A stretch of 34,742 nucleotides of DNA from a virus. The notes under the pieces were generated by a model. That model was not told the origin of the DNA, made no database searches, and worked only from the letters and a program-made list of their open reading frames with translations. Shown here one piece after another: positions 1 through 7,129 of this stretch (its first letter is position 1; the number at the start of each line of letters is the position of its first letter). The DNA is taken from IMG/VR virus record IMGVR_UViG_3300044623_000244, positions 1-34,742 of that record. One strand, written 5' to 3'. The position numbers and the translations under genes were made by a program.

Positions 1-105
1 ACTTACATGGTAATTGATAGCGCTAACCAATGCAGGTTTGCTACAACTTCAGAAAAAAAAGCAAAAAACTTTTTAGCTAAACTTTTAAAACAAGTAAAAA
101 ATTAA
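1..105 (+). CDS. Small hypothetical protein, C-terminal part (start lies at the other end of the contig)
   Basis: Open in frame from base 1 to TAA at 103-105. It is the last 34 residues of the 46-aa protein that begins at 34439 in the second copy. It is basic, ending in a Lys-rich helix-like stretch (KKAKNFLAKLLKQVKN). It is the first gene behind the consensus promoter at 34380-34410, so it is probably an early gene. No family recognised. Confidence 0.6.
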   Translation, partial: TYMVIDSANQCRFATTSEKKAKNFLAKLLKQVKN

Positions 106-108
106 ATT

Positions 109-243
109 ATGAAAGCAAAAATTAAAATTAAAAATCCTTACACTTACCCAACATATACAGTTATGATAGGTAAAGAAATAATCAAAGGGTTTTATTTAAA
201 ATCTGAAGCAATAATTTTTAAAAATAAAATAAACCAAAAATGA
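109..243 (+). CDS. Small hypothetical protein, 44 aa
   Basis: ATG at 109 follows the previous stop by three bases and the stop TGA overlaps the next ATG (ATGA at 240-243). The product begins MKAKIKIKNPYTYP and is basic. The other copy (34583-34717) differs by Lys4 to Thr and Tyr11 to Phe plus one silent change; the conservative pattern supports real translation. No known domain. Position in a row of tiny early ORFs suggests a host-takeover or regulatory peptide, which is only inference. Confidence 0.55.
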   Translation: MKAKIKIKNPYTYPTYTVMIGKEIIKGFYLKSEAIIFKNKINQK

Positions 244-419
244 AACCAAGCCAACTAAAAATGCTCGAAGATTTGTACAACTTTCTAGGAGCAAACGAAA
301 CCTTACTAAAAGCAGAATTTAAAAAAATCAAAAAGATAATACCTAAAAGTAAAAACCTTAACTTCCCGCAATTTTGCATCACCGCTTATTCTAACTTAAA
401 TGAAACTAAAAGTAAGTAA
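240..419 (+). CDS. Small hypothetical protein, 59 aa
   Basis: Starts with the ATGA overlap at 240 and ends at TAA 417-419, overlapping the next gene. The product begins MKPSQLKMLEDLYNFLG and is predicted helical and Lys-rich, with one Cys near the C-terminus. No family recognised. Coupling to both neighbours supports it as part of the early operon. Its 5' end is repeated at the end of the window (34714-34742). Confidence 0.55.
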   Translation: MKPSQLKMLEDLYNFLGANETLLKAEFKKIKKIIPKSKNLNFPQFCITAYSNLNETKSK

Positions 420-558
420 AACAGTATTACCACCAAAGCAACCACCATTAATGAAATGGATGCAAGATTTTAAAGTAGGGGTAAGAATTGAAATAAAATC
501 AAACAATAGAGCAGAAGAAATGAACCAATTTTATGACATTCAAAAAATTAAAATATGA
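400..558 (+). CDS. Small hypothetical protein, 52 aa
   Basis: ATG at 400 lies inside the end of the preceding gene and TGA 556-558 overlaps the next ATG. The product begins MKLKVSKTVLPPKQPPLMKW, with a Pro-rich N-terminal third followed by a basic stretch. No domain recognised. The main support is the chain of stop/start overlaps on both sides and codon use like its neighbours. Confidence 0.5.
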   Translation: MKLKVSKTVLPPKQPPLMKWMQDFKVGVRIEIKSNNRAEEMNQFYDIQKIKI

Positions 559-644
559 CAAACAAAGAAATTAACGACGCAATTATTATTACAATCATTA
601 TTTTGGTAGCCTTATTTGCCGATAGTATTTTAAACTTTTTTTAA
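555..644 (+). CDS. Single-pass membrane peptide, 29 aa
   Basis: ATGA overlap with the previous gene at 555-558; TAA at 642-644. After a short polar start (MTNKEINDA) almost the whole peptide is one hydrophobic helix rich in Ile, Leu and Val, with no charged residue until Asp23. Such mini membrane proteins are common in early phage operons. Function is unknown; an effect on host membrane proteins is speculation. Confidence 0.45.
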   Translation: MTNKEINDAIIITIIILVALFADSILNFF

Positions 645-663
645 CCAACTTAAATTAACCAAA

Positions 664-933
664 ATGAAGTACAAATTTAAAACAGAAGTTGAAAACGAAA
701 TTGAAATTGAATTACCCTATTATTTTAAAATAGAAAATTCACATATTGCAGATTCTTATTTTGCTATAATATCCGAAAATGTAGGCATTAGTAACTGGAG
801 ACTAAATGATATATCTTCAATAAGTTGCCCTCAAATATTATTAAAATGGATTGAAGGAAGCAAACAAATTACTGCTGAAGAATTTAAAACTGCATTAACT
901 CAATCTTGTAACCATTTAATTAATCTAATATGA
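664..933 (+). CDS. Hypothetical protein, 89 aa
   Basis: Begins after an A-rich leader (aaccaaaATG) typical of Bacteroidota initiation and ends four bases into the next gene. The product is acidic in its first 20 residues (EVENEIEIELPYYFKIENS). The C-terminal half has a short helical stretch (TAEEFKTALTQ). No family recognised. It sits directly upstream of the recombination genes and may be co-expressed with them. Confidence 0.6.
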   Translation: MKYKFKTEVENEIEIELPYYFKIENSHIADSYFAIISENVGISNWRLNDISSISCPQILLKWIEGSKQITAEEFKTALTQSCNHLINLI

Positions 934-1151
934 AAGACAGTATAGAATTATACATCGAACACCCTACCGATTGGAAACAGTCTGAATATGTAATAGTAGA
1001 TTACTTTATAGGATGGGATGAATGCAATAAGTTGGATGATTTAGGAATTGACAAATGGCACACAGTAGAAATAGCCGAATGGATAACAGAAGATATAGTT
1101 TACAATGAATTATTTAACCAAATAAAAAAACAAAATGAGCAATCTAATTAA
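930..1151 (+). CDS. Acidic hypothetical protein, 73 aa
   Basis: ATGA overlap at the start (930); the end overlaps the ERF gene by 17 bases. The product is acidic and Trp-rich (for example WKQSEYVIVDYFIGWDE and IDKWHTVEIAEWITED). No recognised domain. Its tight coupling to the annealing protein suggests an accessory role in early DNA metabolism, but an acidic DNA mimic or an unrelated early protein is equally possible. Confidence 0.6.
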   Translation: MKDSIELYIEHPTDWKQSEYVIVDYFIGWDECNKLDDLGIDKWHTVEIAEWITEDIVYNELFNQIKKQNEQSN

Positions 1152-1683
1152 AATTCAAACCGAATTAAAAGCACCAAAAAACCAAACTAATGCGTTTGGA
1201 AAGTACAAGTACCGAAGTTGCGAGGATATCCTTGAAGCGGTAAAGCCTTTACTTTTAAAATATGATTGCTTACTTGTTATAAGTGATGCAATTAAAGAAG
1301 CTGGAGGGGTTATTTATTGCGAAAGTAGGATAGTATTTAAAGAATCAGTTAATCCACCATATACAGATGGGCAAGAAATAACAATTACTGCTTGCGCTGG
1401 TATAGAACCAAACCGTAAAGGGATGGACATAGCGCAATCATTCGGAGCGTCTAGTAGTTATGCAAGAAAGTACGCATTAAATGGTTTATTTTTAATTGAT
1501 GATACTAAAGATGCAGATGCTACAAATAACCATAAAGAGGAAGTTAAACCCTTTATGACGGATGATAAAATGATTAGCTTAGTTGCAAGGTACAATGATG
1601 GAGAAAGGGATATATTTGAGAAAGCAAAAGCGCATTTAGTATTAAGGGATAAAGATTTATTAACCATAAAAGCGTTAAAATGA
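1135..1683 (+). CDS. erf: ERF-family single-strand annealing protein
   Basis: 182 aa. The N-terminus (IQTELKAPKNQTNAFGKYKY, residues 7-26) and the central block GASSSYARKYAL with NGLFLIDDTKDADA (104-129) are hallmarks of the ERF superfamily, which anneals complementary single strands during phage recombination and circularises terminally redundant DNA. The stop overlaps the start of an exonuclease, giving the classic annealase plus exonuclease pair, as in lambda Red. The C-terminal 50 residues are less conserved and probably contact the partner. The end redundancy of this contig fits a phage that uses such a system. Family call is confident; the biochemical pairing is inferred. Confidence 0.9.
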   Translation: MSNLIKIQTELKAPKNQTNAFGKYKYRSCEDILEAVKPLLLKYDCLLVISDAIKEAGGVIYCESRIVFKESVNPPYTDGQEITITACAGIEPNRKGMDIAQSFGASSSYARKYALNGLFLIDDTKDADATNNHKEEVKPFMTDDKMISLVARYNDGERDIFEKAKAHLVLRDKDLLTIKALK

Positions 1684-2321
1684 TAGAACAATATTCTAGC
1701 GAATGGTTTTCCCAAAGGATGGGCAAACTTACTTCATCAACTATTTATAACCTAATGACAGAACCAAAGTTAAAAAGCGAAGCAGGGCAATTATCAGCAA
1801 CCACAAAAGAATATCTAACAAGTAAACTAGCTGAAAGATTAACTGGTGTACAAAGGGAGTTTACATCTAACGCAACTAATCATGGATTAGAATTAGAAAA
1901 CGAAGCGATAAGATTCTATGAAGGCAAAACAGGAAACAAGGTTAACCCTTCGGGATATATAGAAAGCATATCAGGATTATACGGTGGTACACCTGATGGA
2001 TTAATCGAAGGTGGTGGGATAGTTCAAATTAAATGCCCCTACCAATATTCAAACCATATTAATAACGGTTGCATTGATAGTCAGGAATATTTTAAAAAGA
2101 ATTATAAACAATATTACTGGCAATGTCAAAGTGATATGATAGTAACGGAAAGTGAATTTTGTGATTATGTTTCTTATTGTCCTCAAATAGCTGATAACCT
2201 AAAAATGTTTATTTTTAGGATTGAATCAAATATTGCAGACATGGAATTACTTTTACAAAAAATACATATGGCTGGAGAATATATTAATAACCTTTATAAT
2301 CAAATTTCAAATGAACGATAA
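1680..2321 (+). CDS. YqaJ/lambda-exonuclease-like recombination nuclease
   Basis: 213 aa, ATGA-coupled to the ERF gene. The N-terminal SEWFSQRMGKLTSS (residues 7-20), the GLELENEA helix with Glu71, TPDGLI with Asp106 and QIKCP with Lys118 match the PD-(D/E)XK fold of YqaJ viral recombinases, which chew one strand of double-stranded DNA to expose single strands for annealing. Odd point: the residue two before the catalytic Lys is Gln116, where lambda exonuclease has Glu. This may be a tolerated variant or may lower activity. Operon position strongly supports the recombination role. Confidence 0.85.
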   Translation: MIEQYSSEWFSQRMGKLTSSTIYNLMTEPKLKSEAGQLSATTKEYLTSKLAERLTGVQREFTSNATNHGLELENEAIRFYEGKTGNKVNPSGYIESISGLYGGTPDGLIEGGGIVQIKCPYQYSNHINNGCIDSQEYFKKNYKQYYWQCQSDMIVTESEFCDYVSYCPQIADNLKMFIFRIESNIADMELLLQKIHMAGEYINNLYNQISNER

Positions 2322-2688
2322 TTTAAAAACAATACTAAAATACATTCAGTTATATACCGAATGCGATGATTATGCTTTAGGTAAAATATCTTTATTATTT
2401 GATAAATATCCTTTAGAAACTATTAGGGTACAGATAGTTGAGAAAGAAGTAAAGCAATTTATTCCTGAAAAAAAAGATATAGATGAATGGACAAATAAAT
2501 ATCTTATAACAAATAACATTACCTATGAACAATTAACTGCTAATAATCGTAAATATGAAACAGTATTGCAAAGGGTTAATTTTTCTAAAGAAGCTAGAGA
2601 TAATGGATTTTATTTAACGCAGATAGGTAAAAAATTAAAGATGCATCACTCTAGCATCATTCACTTAGTAAACAATTTTCAACCATAA
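2311..2688 (+). CDS. DnaA-domain-IV-like helix-turn-helix protein
   Basis: 125 aa when started at ATG 2311, which overlaps the end of the exonuclease by 11 bases. An upstream in-frame ATG at 2221 would add 30 residues that merely read the exonuclease gene in another frame. Residues about 85-125 (FSKEARDNGFYLTQIGKKL then MHHSSIIHLVNN) resemble the DNA-binding domain of DnaA, whose signature is an IG-x-x-x hinge followed by an HSTV/HSSI helix. The N-terminal 80 residues are unrecognised and there is no AAA+ domain. It may recognise a phage origin; the iterated motifs at 7130-7232 are a candidate target. Confidence 0.7.
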   Translation: MNDNLKTILKYIQLYTECDDYALGKISLLFDKYPLETIRVQIVEKEVKQFIPEKKDIDEWTNKYLITNNITYEQLTANNRKYETVLQRVNFSKEARDNGFYLTQIGKKLKMHHSSIIHLVNNFQP

Positions 2689-2698
2689 AAACAAAACA

Positions 2699-2950
2699 AT
2701 GACAGCACCAACAAATCAAAATGCAGAAGTATTAAACTTGCTTCTAACAGAAAAACAAACATCATTAAACCTAGTGATGAATGGAATCCTTAACCCAACT
2801 GCAAGGATTACAAACCTTCGTGCAATGGGAGTAAATGTCCTTTGTGAATTTATTTCACATACTAACAAGTTTGGTAGGGCAATCAGGTATGGTGAATTTT
2901 CAGTATTGAATAAAAAAGATTCAAGGAGAATTTACAAAGAAATTAATTAA
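2699..2950 (+). CDS. Phage helix-turn-helix protein
   Basis: 83 aa, starting after an A-rich leader. LTEKQTSLNLVMNGILNPTA followed by RITNLRAMGVNV has the pattern of small phage HTH proteins in which a Leu-rich first helix leads to a recognition helix ending in an R-x-x-x-LR-x-MG turn; the strand that follows suggests a winged form. It is likely a DNA-binding regulator or excisionase-like architectural factor. It is the last gene before the terminator-like hairpin at 2957-2980, closing the early operon. Confidence 0.6.
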   Translation: MTAPTNQNAEVLNLLLTEKQTSLNLVMNGILNPTARITNLRAMGVNVLCEFISHTNKFGRAIRYGEFSVLNKKDSRRIYKEIN

Positions 2951-2956
2951 TTAACT

Positions 2957-2980
2957 AGGGGTGGTATCACTGCCACCCCT
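2957..2980 (+). terminator. Terminator-like hairpin
   Basis: A 10-bp stem (2957-2966 with 2971-2980; core AGGGGTGG/CCACCCCT, one wobble pair) has a 4-base loop and is followed by TAAATTT. It sits seven bases after the stop of the 83-aa HTH gene and 13 bases before the next ATG. The weak T-tract suggests partial termination or mRNA-end stabilisation at the close of the early operon. Confidence 0.65.
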
Positions 2981-2992
2981 TAAATTTACATC

Positions 2993-3223
2993 ATGATAAA
3001 TATCAATTCAAATATATTCGATTTAAAAGTAAACAATTCAGCTAAACTTTTTTATGTTTATCTTCAGCATACAAAAGCACTAGAAAAATCAAATGCCCAT
3101 TATGCCGATTGCTTCGAAGTATCAACAATGACAATTACCAACTGGCTTAATGAACTTCAGGATAAAGGAATTATAGAAATAATTTTTGATAAAAACAAAC
3201 GTAAAATAAAAATCAATGAATAA
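2993..3223 (+). CDS. Winged-helix DNA-binding protein, 76 aa
   Basis: The segment SAKLFYVYLQHTKALEKSNAH is followed by FEVSTMTITNWLNELQDKGI and a basic wing IFDKNKRKIKI. This is the layout of small winged helix-turn-helix proteins that read lin-type or replication-initiation sites. It overlaps the DUF4373 gene by eight bases, suggesting co-translation and a role in replication initiation or its regulation. No precise family can be named from sequence alone. Confidence 0.6.
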   Translation: MININSNIFDLKVNNSAKLFYVYLQHTKALEKSNAHYADCFEVSTMTITNWLNELQDKGIIEIIFDKNKRKIKINE

Positions 3224-3650
3224 AAGTTATTACTTTAGCCACGATTATGCAGCGTCAAACGATGTAAAGATTCTATTTCTTAGGCAGCAATTAGGTATGG
3301 AAGGTTACGGAATATATTGGTTTTTAGTAGAAAATTTGGCACAGGCTGGAGGCATTCTACCAATGAATATTACCCCAGTTTTGGCAATGCAAATGCAGAC
3401 AAATGAAGTAAAAGTAAAGGCAGTAATTGAGGAATTTAATTTATTTACAATAGCCGAAAATGGCTTCTTTTCTAAAAGATTAACCGAGCATTTAGACATG
3501 AGAAAAAAACTAAGCGACAAGGGTAAAAAAGGTGCTGCTTTACGATGGAAAAATGGGGGGGCTATTGGGGTGGCTAATGGGGAGGGCAATGCAAAGAAAG
3601 AAAGTAAAGAAATAAATAATAGGGATTTTTTAACAAAAATTGTTCTTTAA
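3216..3650 (+). CDS. DUF4373 (Lin1244/Lin1753-like N-terminal domain) replication protein, short form
   Basis: 144 aa. YYFSHDYAASNDVKILFLRQ and QLGMEGYGIYWFLVE (residues 5-39) are diagnostic for this N-terminal domain, found in phage proteins upstream of DnaB or DnaC genes. A basic linker (KKLSDKGKKGAALRWKNG) follows. Members I know of are usually longer; here the gene ends soon after a Gly/Asn-rich linker encoded by a G-rich stretch with a run of seven G (about 3555-3561). The C-terminal part may have been lost, or the linker length may vary. It precedes DnaB, which fits a helicase-loader or replisome-organiser role. Confidence 0.75.
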   Translation: MNKSYYFSHDYAASNDVKILFLRQQLGMEGYGIYWFLVENLAQAGGILPMNITPVLAMQMQTNEVKVKAVIEEFNLFTIAENGFFSKRLTEHLDMRKKLSDKGKKGAALRWKNGGAIGVANGEGNAKKESKEINNRDFLTKIVL

Positions 3651-3778
3651 TACATTTTCAATCCACGAATGAGTATTAATATCGTTTAAAAGCATTTTAA
3701 GATAGCAAGGATTGATTTTAAATTACTTTTGATAGAATCTATCACGAACCAATTAAATAACCAAAAAACAGGCTTAAA

Positions 3779-5131
3779 ATGGCTAAGACAACAAAAGCAC
3801 CACCAAACAACAAAGATGTTGAAGATAGGATACTAGGAGTATTATTAATCGAACAAAATTCAGTACATACCTACATTGCTAAAATTACATCAGAATTTTT
3901 CTACCAAACTAAAAACCAATTAATATTCAAAGCTATTCAAGGATTATATGATAAAATGAGTGCAATTGATATTGTAACAGTTTGCCAGCACCTAACTACC
4001 AACGAGCAAATGGAAACAGTAGGCGGACCATTTGAAGTTGTTAAACTAACAAATAATGTCACTGGCAGTAGTTCAATGAATGATTGGATATTAATCCTTC
4101 AACAAAACTACCTACAAAGAAAAGGTATTGTAATTGGTCAGGAATTAGTAAATGATTCTTATCAGGGAGAAATAGAAAACCATCTTAATAATGCTAGTAA
4201 TAAAATATTAAACGCACAAGAAAGCATATACAAAAATAGTGAGAAAGGGATGGCACATTACATCATGAGTCTTGCAAAAGAAAGAGATGCAGTTTTAGAA
4301 AATGGTCAGATAGGAATTGATACAGGATGGGAGAGTTTAAATAAATATATTAGTGGATGGGTTAATCCTGATTTAATTATACTAGCAGCAAGACCAGCAC
4401 AGGGAAAAACTGCTTTTATGTTAAATGCAATATTAAACGTATTAAGACAAGATAAGCCGGTTGGAATATTTAGTTTAGAAATGTCAGGGGAGCAGTTAGT
4501 TAACCGATTAATAAGTTTGGATAGTGGTATAGCGCATCATTATTTAAGGACCAACAACCTTACGGAAGCACAAAAATTTATGCTAATGGCAAGTGAGGAA
4601 AGATTACAAAAAGCTAAGTTATACATTGATGACACACCAAGTTTAAACATCAGAGACTTACGAAGCAAGGCAGCCATTCTAAAAAGAAAATATAACATAG
4701 AATTTCTTTGTATTGATTACCTTCAACTTATGAGTGGAGTAGATAGGAAAGGAAACAGGGAAAGCGAGATTGCAGAAATAAGCAGAGGTTGTAAAATAAT
4801 AGCAAAGGAGTTAAATATACCAGTAATGGCATTAAGTCAATTAAGTAGAGCAGTTGAAAGCAGACAGGATAAGATGCCACAACTTTCAGACCTTAGGGAA
4901 AGCGGAGGCATAGAGCAGGATGCAGATTCAGTTATCTTTTTAATGCGACCTGAAACATACGGAATAAAAGAAATAGAAGTTGATGGAATGACTTACGGCA
5001 GCGAAGGTAAATGTATTGTTAAGATAGCAAAGAATAGGCATGGTAATTTAAAAAACATACCTTTCCAGTTCATAGGTGAACGAATGGAATTTAAACAAAT
5101 GGGAATTGAAATAAAAAAAGATATTTTTTAA
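3779..5131 (+). CDS. dnaB: Replicative DNA helicase, DnaB family
   Basis: 450 aa, the usual DnaB length. The N-terminal DnaB domain (EDRILGVLLIEQNSV, residues 15-29) leads to a RecA-like core with Walker A ARPAQGKTA (204-212), SLEM (232-235), Walker B LCIDYLQL (310-317), SQLSR (353-357) and DLRESGGIEQDADSV (371-385). It would unwind the phage genome as a hexamer. It follows the DUF4373 and winged-helix genes after 128 noncoding bases and is the only helicase in the genome. No polymerase or primase gene was seen, so it presumably recruits the host replisome. Confidence 0.95.
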   Translation: MAKTTKAPPNNKDVEDRILGVLLIEQNSVHTYIAKITSEFFYQTKNQLIFKAIQGLYDKMSAIDIVTVCQHLTTNEQMETVGGPFEVVKLTNNVTGSSSMNDWILILQQNYLQRKGIVIGQELVNDSYQGEIENHLNNASNKILNAQESIYKNSEKGMAHYIMSLAKERDAVLENGQIGIDTGWESLNKYISGWVNPDLIILAARPAQGKTAFMLNAILNVLRQDKPVGIFSLEMSGEQLVNRLISLDSGIAHHYLRTNNLTEAQKFMLMASEERLQKAKLYIDDTPSLNIRDLRSKAAILKRKYNIEFLCIDYLQLMSGVDRKGNRESEIAEISRGCKIIAKELNIPVMALSQLSRAVESRQDKMPQLSDLRESGGIEQDADSVIFLMRPETYGIKEIEVDGMTYGSEGKCIVKIAKNRHGNLKNIPFQFIGERMEFKQMGIEIKKDIF

Positions 5132-5153
5132 ACCAAATAAAAACAAAAAAATA

Positions 5154-5963
5154 ATGCAAACTGAAAACTTAAAAGAAATAAATAATTTAAAAAAGATTAA
5201 TAGTATTGAAAATTTAAAGCCTTATTTATATAATGATCATTTTCAAAATTATAAAAGATATAATATTCCAAAAGCGCAATTAGTAATTGCAGATATTCCA
5301 TACAATTTAGGTAATAATGCTTATGCTTCAAATCCTGCTTGGTATAAAGATGGAGATAATAAAAATGGCGAAAGTAATTTAGCAAATAAAGAATTTTTTG
5401 ATACTGATAAAGATTTTAGAATAAGTGAATTTTTGCATTTTTGTTCAACTATGCTGCGACCTGAACCAAAGGAAACAGGAAAAGCCCCTTGTATGATTGT
5501 ATTTTGCGCATTTGAACAACAATTTGAATTGATAGAAAAAGCTAAAAAATATGGATTTATGAAATATATTAATTTAGTATTTAGGAAAAATTTTAGCGCA
5601 CAAGTATTAAAAGCAAATATGCGACCAGTTGGGAATTGTGAATATGCAATTATTTTGTATCGGGATAAATTACCTAAATTTAATAATAATGGAAAAATGG
5701 TTTTCAATTGTATGGATTGGATAAGAGACACAATAACTGAAAAGGTACATCCAACACAAAAGCCAGTTGCTTTATTAGAGCATTTAATACAAATTTTTAC
5801 AGATAAAGGAGAGGTAGTTATTGACCCTTGCGCTGGAAGTGGAACAACTTTATTGGCCGCTATTCAATGCGATAGAAAAGCATACGGATTTGAAATTAAA
5901 AAAGATTTCTTTAAATTAGCAAATGAAAAAACTTTAAAAAATATACAAAAAAAATTATTTTAA
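5154..5963 (+). CDS. DNA adenine or N4-cytosine methyltransferase, beta-type order
   Basis: 269 aa. Motif IV is DIPY (residues 47-50, a variant of DPPY) followed by NLGNNAYASNPAWY; VHPTQKPV and the S-adenosylmethionine motif DPCAGSGTT (224-232) lie at the C-terminal end, giving the motif order of beta-class amino methyltransferases. No restriction enzyme is adjacent, so it is probably an orphan enzyme that modifies phage DNA against host restriction. It lies between DnaB and a small HTH-like gene, with an A-rich start. The DIPY variant also occurs in related phage enzymes as far as I recall. Target sequence unknown. Confidence 0.85.
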   Translation: MQTENLKEINNLKKINSIENLKPYLYNDHFQNYKRYNIPKAQLVIADIPYNLGNNAYASNPAWYKDGDNKNGESNLANKEFFDTDKDFRISEFLHFCSTMLRPEPKETGKAPCMIVFCAFEQQFELIEKAKKYGFMKYINLVFRKNFSAQVLKANMRPVGNCEYAIILYRDKLPKFNNNGKMVFNCMDWIRDTITEKVHPTQKPVALLEHLIQIFTDKGEVVIDPCAGSGTTLLAAIQCDRKAYGFEIKKDFFKLANEKTLKNIQKKLF

Positions 5964-6230
5964 ATGAGAAATTTAACAATTACATCAGACCAACAAAAGC
6001 ACATACAAATAAATTATAAGCTAAAAAAACAATCCGAATTAGCAAATGAATTAAATATAACTTTAGGGGTATTAAAAGCAAATGCAAGATTAATGAACTT
6101 ATGTACTGATAGACCAAAAAGAAATAAAGATTGGAATGAGCATTATATCCAACTATCAGTATATGTTAAAAGAAAACATTACAAAGAAGCAGAAGCAGAA
6201 TTTAATCAACTTGTAAAAAAATATAGATGA
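5964..6230 (+). CDS. Hypothetical HTH-like protein, 88 aa
   Basis: ATG follows directly on the methyltransferase stop. Residues 8-50 (SDQQKHIQINYKLKKQSELA then NELNITLGVLKANARLMNLC) resemble a helix-turn-helix of the type that checks DNA by a LxVLxANARxMNL recognition helix. The tail is basic and helical. It overlaps the next gene by four bases. A DNA-binding role is plausible; the function is not known. Confidence 0.6.
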   Translation: MRNLTITSDQQKHIQINYKLKKQSELANELNITLGVLKANARLMNLCTDRPKRNKDWNEHYIQLSVYVKRKHYKEAEAEFNQLVKKYR

Positions 6231-6439
6231 AAGCAATCCTAATTTTTAATCTTCCTGAAGATAATCAGGAGTTTGAACTGGCAACAAAAGCATCTAAAAT
6301 GTACTGTACCTTGTGGGAATTTGACCAATGGTTAAGGTCTGAAATTAAATACAATGGCAAGGAACAGTACGAACCAGTCAGGGAGAAGCTGCGAGAATTC
6401 ATGAATGATAATAGGATTGATTTTGATATGGTTGAGTGA
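6227..6439 (+). CDS. Conserved phage hypothetical protein, 70 aa
   Basis: ATGA-coupled to the previous gene. MKAILIFNLPEDNQEFELA then LWEFDQWLRSEIKYNGKEQY and a C-terminal REKLREFMNDNRI resemble a small alpha-helical protein seen in many tailed phages that begins M-x-A-x-L-x-FNLPED. I know of no assigned function. It ends the replication gene run; immediately after it comes the palindromic, attC-like region. Confidence 0.7.
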   Translation: MKAILIFNLPEDNQEFELATKASKMYCTLWEFDQWLRSEIKYNGKEQYEPVREKLREFMNDNRIDFDMVE

Positions 6440-6464
6440 TTGCAGCTAACGTTTTGCAGCTAAC
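6440..6464. repeat. Direct repeat TTGCAGCTAAC (two copies, 14-bp period)
   Basis: Exact 11-bp copies at 6440-6450 and 6454-6464, directly after the stop of the 70-aa gene. The second copy is part of the left arm of the palindrome at 6456-6532. Doubling of the arm end looks like a duplication left by insertion or recombination. Confidence 0.85.
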
Positions 6465-6532
6465 AGAAGTGGCTGCTTGTAAGAACTTCTGAATTGAAAA
6501 CTAATACTTATGCAGCCATTTTTGTTAGGTGC
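6456..6532. repeat. Long imperfect palindrome resembling an integron attC site
   Basis: Arms at 6456-6476 and 6512-6532 pair over 21 positions: 18 Watson-Crick, 2 G-T and 1 mismatch, with a 35-base loop. The outer parts read AGCTAAC (6458-6464) and GTTAGGT (6524-6530). The second fits the attC R' core GTTRRRY exactly; the first fits RYYYAAC with one deviation. Total length of about 77 bp falls in the attC range. No integron integrase gene is present. It could also be another Bacteroidota intergenic palindrome or MITE-like element. Confidence 0.6.
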
Positions 6533-6533
6533 T

Positions 6534-6806
6534 GTTATAAGCTGTAAAAATTACGGATATGAAAGTAGAAACTAAAGAAAATCAGATTATTTTGAAAGAG
6601 GTGTATAACTCAATTACACTTGAAACACGAGAAGGAAAACAGTTGCATATCTGTATGAGAGATATGGGATTTGAAATGAAGATTGATGATGGTGAGTGGC
6701 ACTTGCTAACTGAAGAATCTGATTTTCTGATTAAACCAAAAGGATTTCAATTCAGAGAACCAGACTATCCAGTAGCACAAAAGCAGTAATTTTTATTGCT
6801 TATAAC
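6534..6806. repeat. Inverted 9-bp repeats flanking the 76-aa ORF
   Basis: GTTATAAGC at 6534-6542 and its exact reverse complement GCTTATAAC at 6798-6806 bracket the ORF at 6559-6789 closely on both sides. Nine-base matches can occur by chance in AT-rich DNA, but the placement at both ends of one gene next to the attC-like palindrome suggests cassette ends. Confidence 0.45.
6559..6789 (+). CDS. Hypothetical protein, 76 aa, possible host-derived cassette gene
   Basis: Product MKVETKENQIILKEVYNSITLETREGK and onward, with ICMRDMGFEMKIDDGEWHLL: a small beta-rich protein. I have an impression of similar short proteins in Bacteroidota chromosomes but cannot name a family. It stands alone rather than coupled to neighbours, has its own 119-base leader containing the attC-like palindrome, and uses codons such as CTG, CAC, CGA and TTG more freely than the A/T-ending codons around it. 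These points suggest recent acquisition from a host genome. Function unknown. Confidence 0.65.
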   Translation: MKVETKENQIILKEVYNSITLETREGKQLHICMRDMGFEMKIDDGEWHLLTEESDFLIKPKGFQFREPDYPVAQKQ

Positions 6807-6894
6807 TAGCTTATATGCGCTACAAACATTCGTATATACACCCGATTTTGGCTGCGAATGATTAATTAATAATTGATAAATTAATGACTATAAT

Positions 6895-6909
6895 TCGGAA
6901 TATTTCCGA
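6895..6909. promoter_or_regulatory. Perfect palindrome TCGGAA-TAT-TTCCGA
   Basis: Six-base arms with a 3-base centre, the size of an operator for a dimeric HTH protein. A related sequence, TTCGG-AAATA-CCGAA, occurs in the hairpin at 7704-7722. Several HTH proteins are encoded in this genome. Binding is not shown. Confidence 0.4.
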
Positions 6910-7129
6910 CATAACCGTTATTTTATGACGAAGCATTCAACATTATACTTTGCCAAATAATAACATTTAATTGAGTTTTGGCCGCATATAAATTGACAAT
7001 CTAGGAAGTGTAATTGTGCCAAATTCAGTAGTTATAATGCGCATATTGTAGGAAAAGTAAACTATGCTTAACAAAATATCAGCTATTTACTTTACATTTT
7101 GCATGAATTTTGACGGATAAATCATGCAT

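Larger units (their letters stand above)
1..268. repeat. Left copy of terminal redundancy
   Basis: The first 268 bases match 34475-34742 base for base except at 119, 129, 140 and 141. This is what remains when a circular or circularly permuted genome is assembled as a line. It implies a unit genome of about 34,474 bp. The four differences fall inside one 44-aa ORF: one is silent, one gives Lys to Thr, and two adjacent ones give Tyr to Phe. They look like variation between related phages rather than random error. A true direct terminal repeat is possible but would normally be identical. Confidence 0.9.

Noticed and set aside
2221-2310. Longer N-terminus for the DnaA-like protein
   Set aside because: The extra 30 codons lie inside the exonuclease gene and look like frame-shadow; 2311 gives a normal short overlap.
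3724-3731. TACTTTTG as a -7 promoter element before dnaB
   Set aside because: Matches TAnnTTTG but no TTG/TTTG lies 19-21 bases upstream; may be chance.
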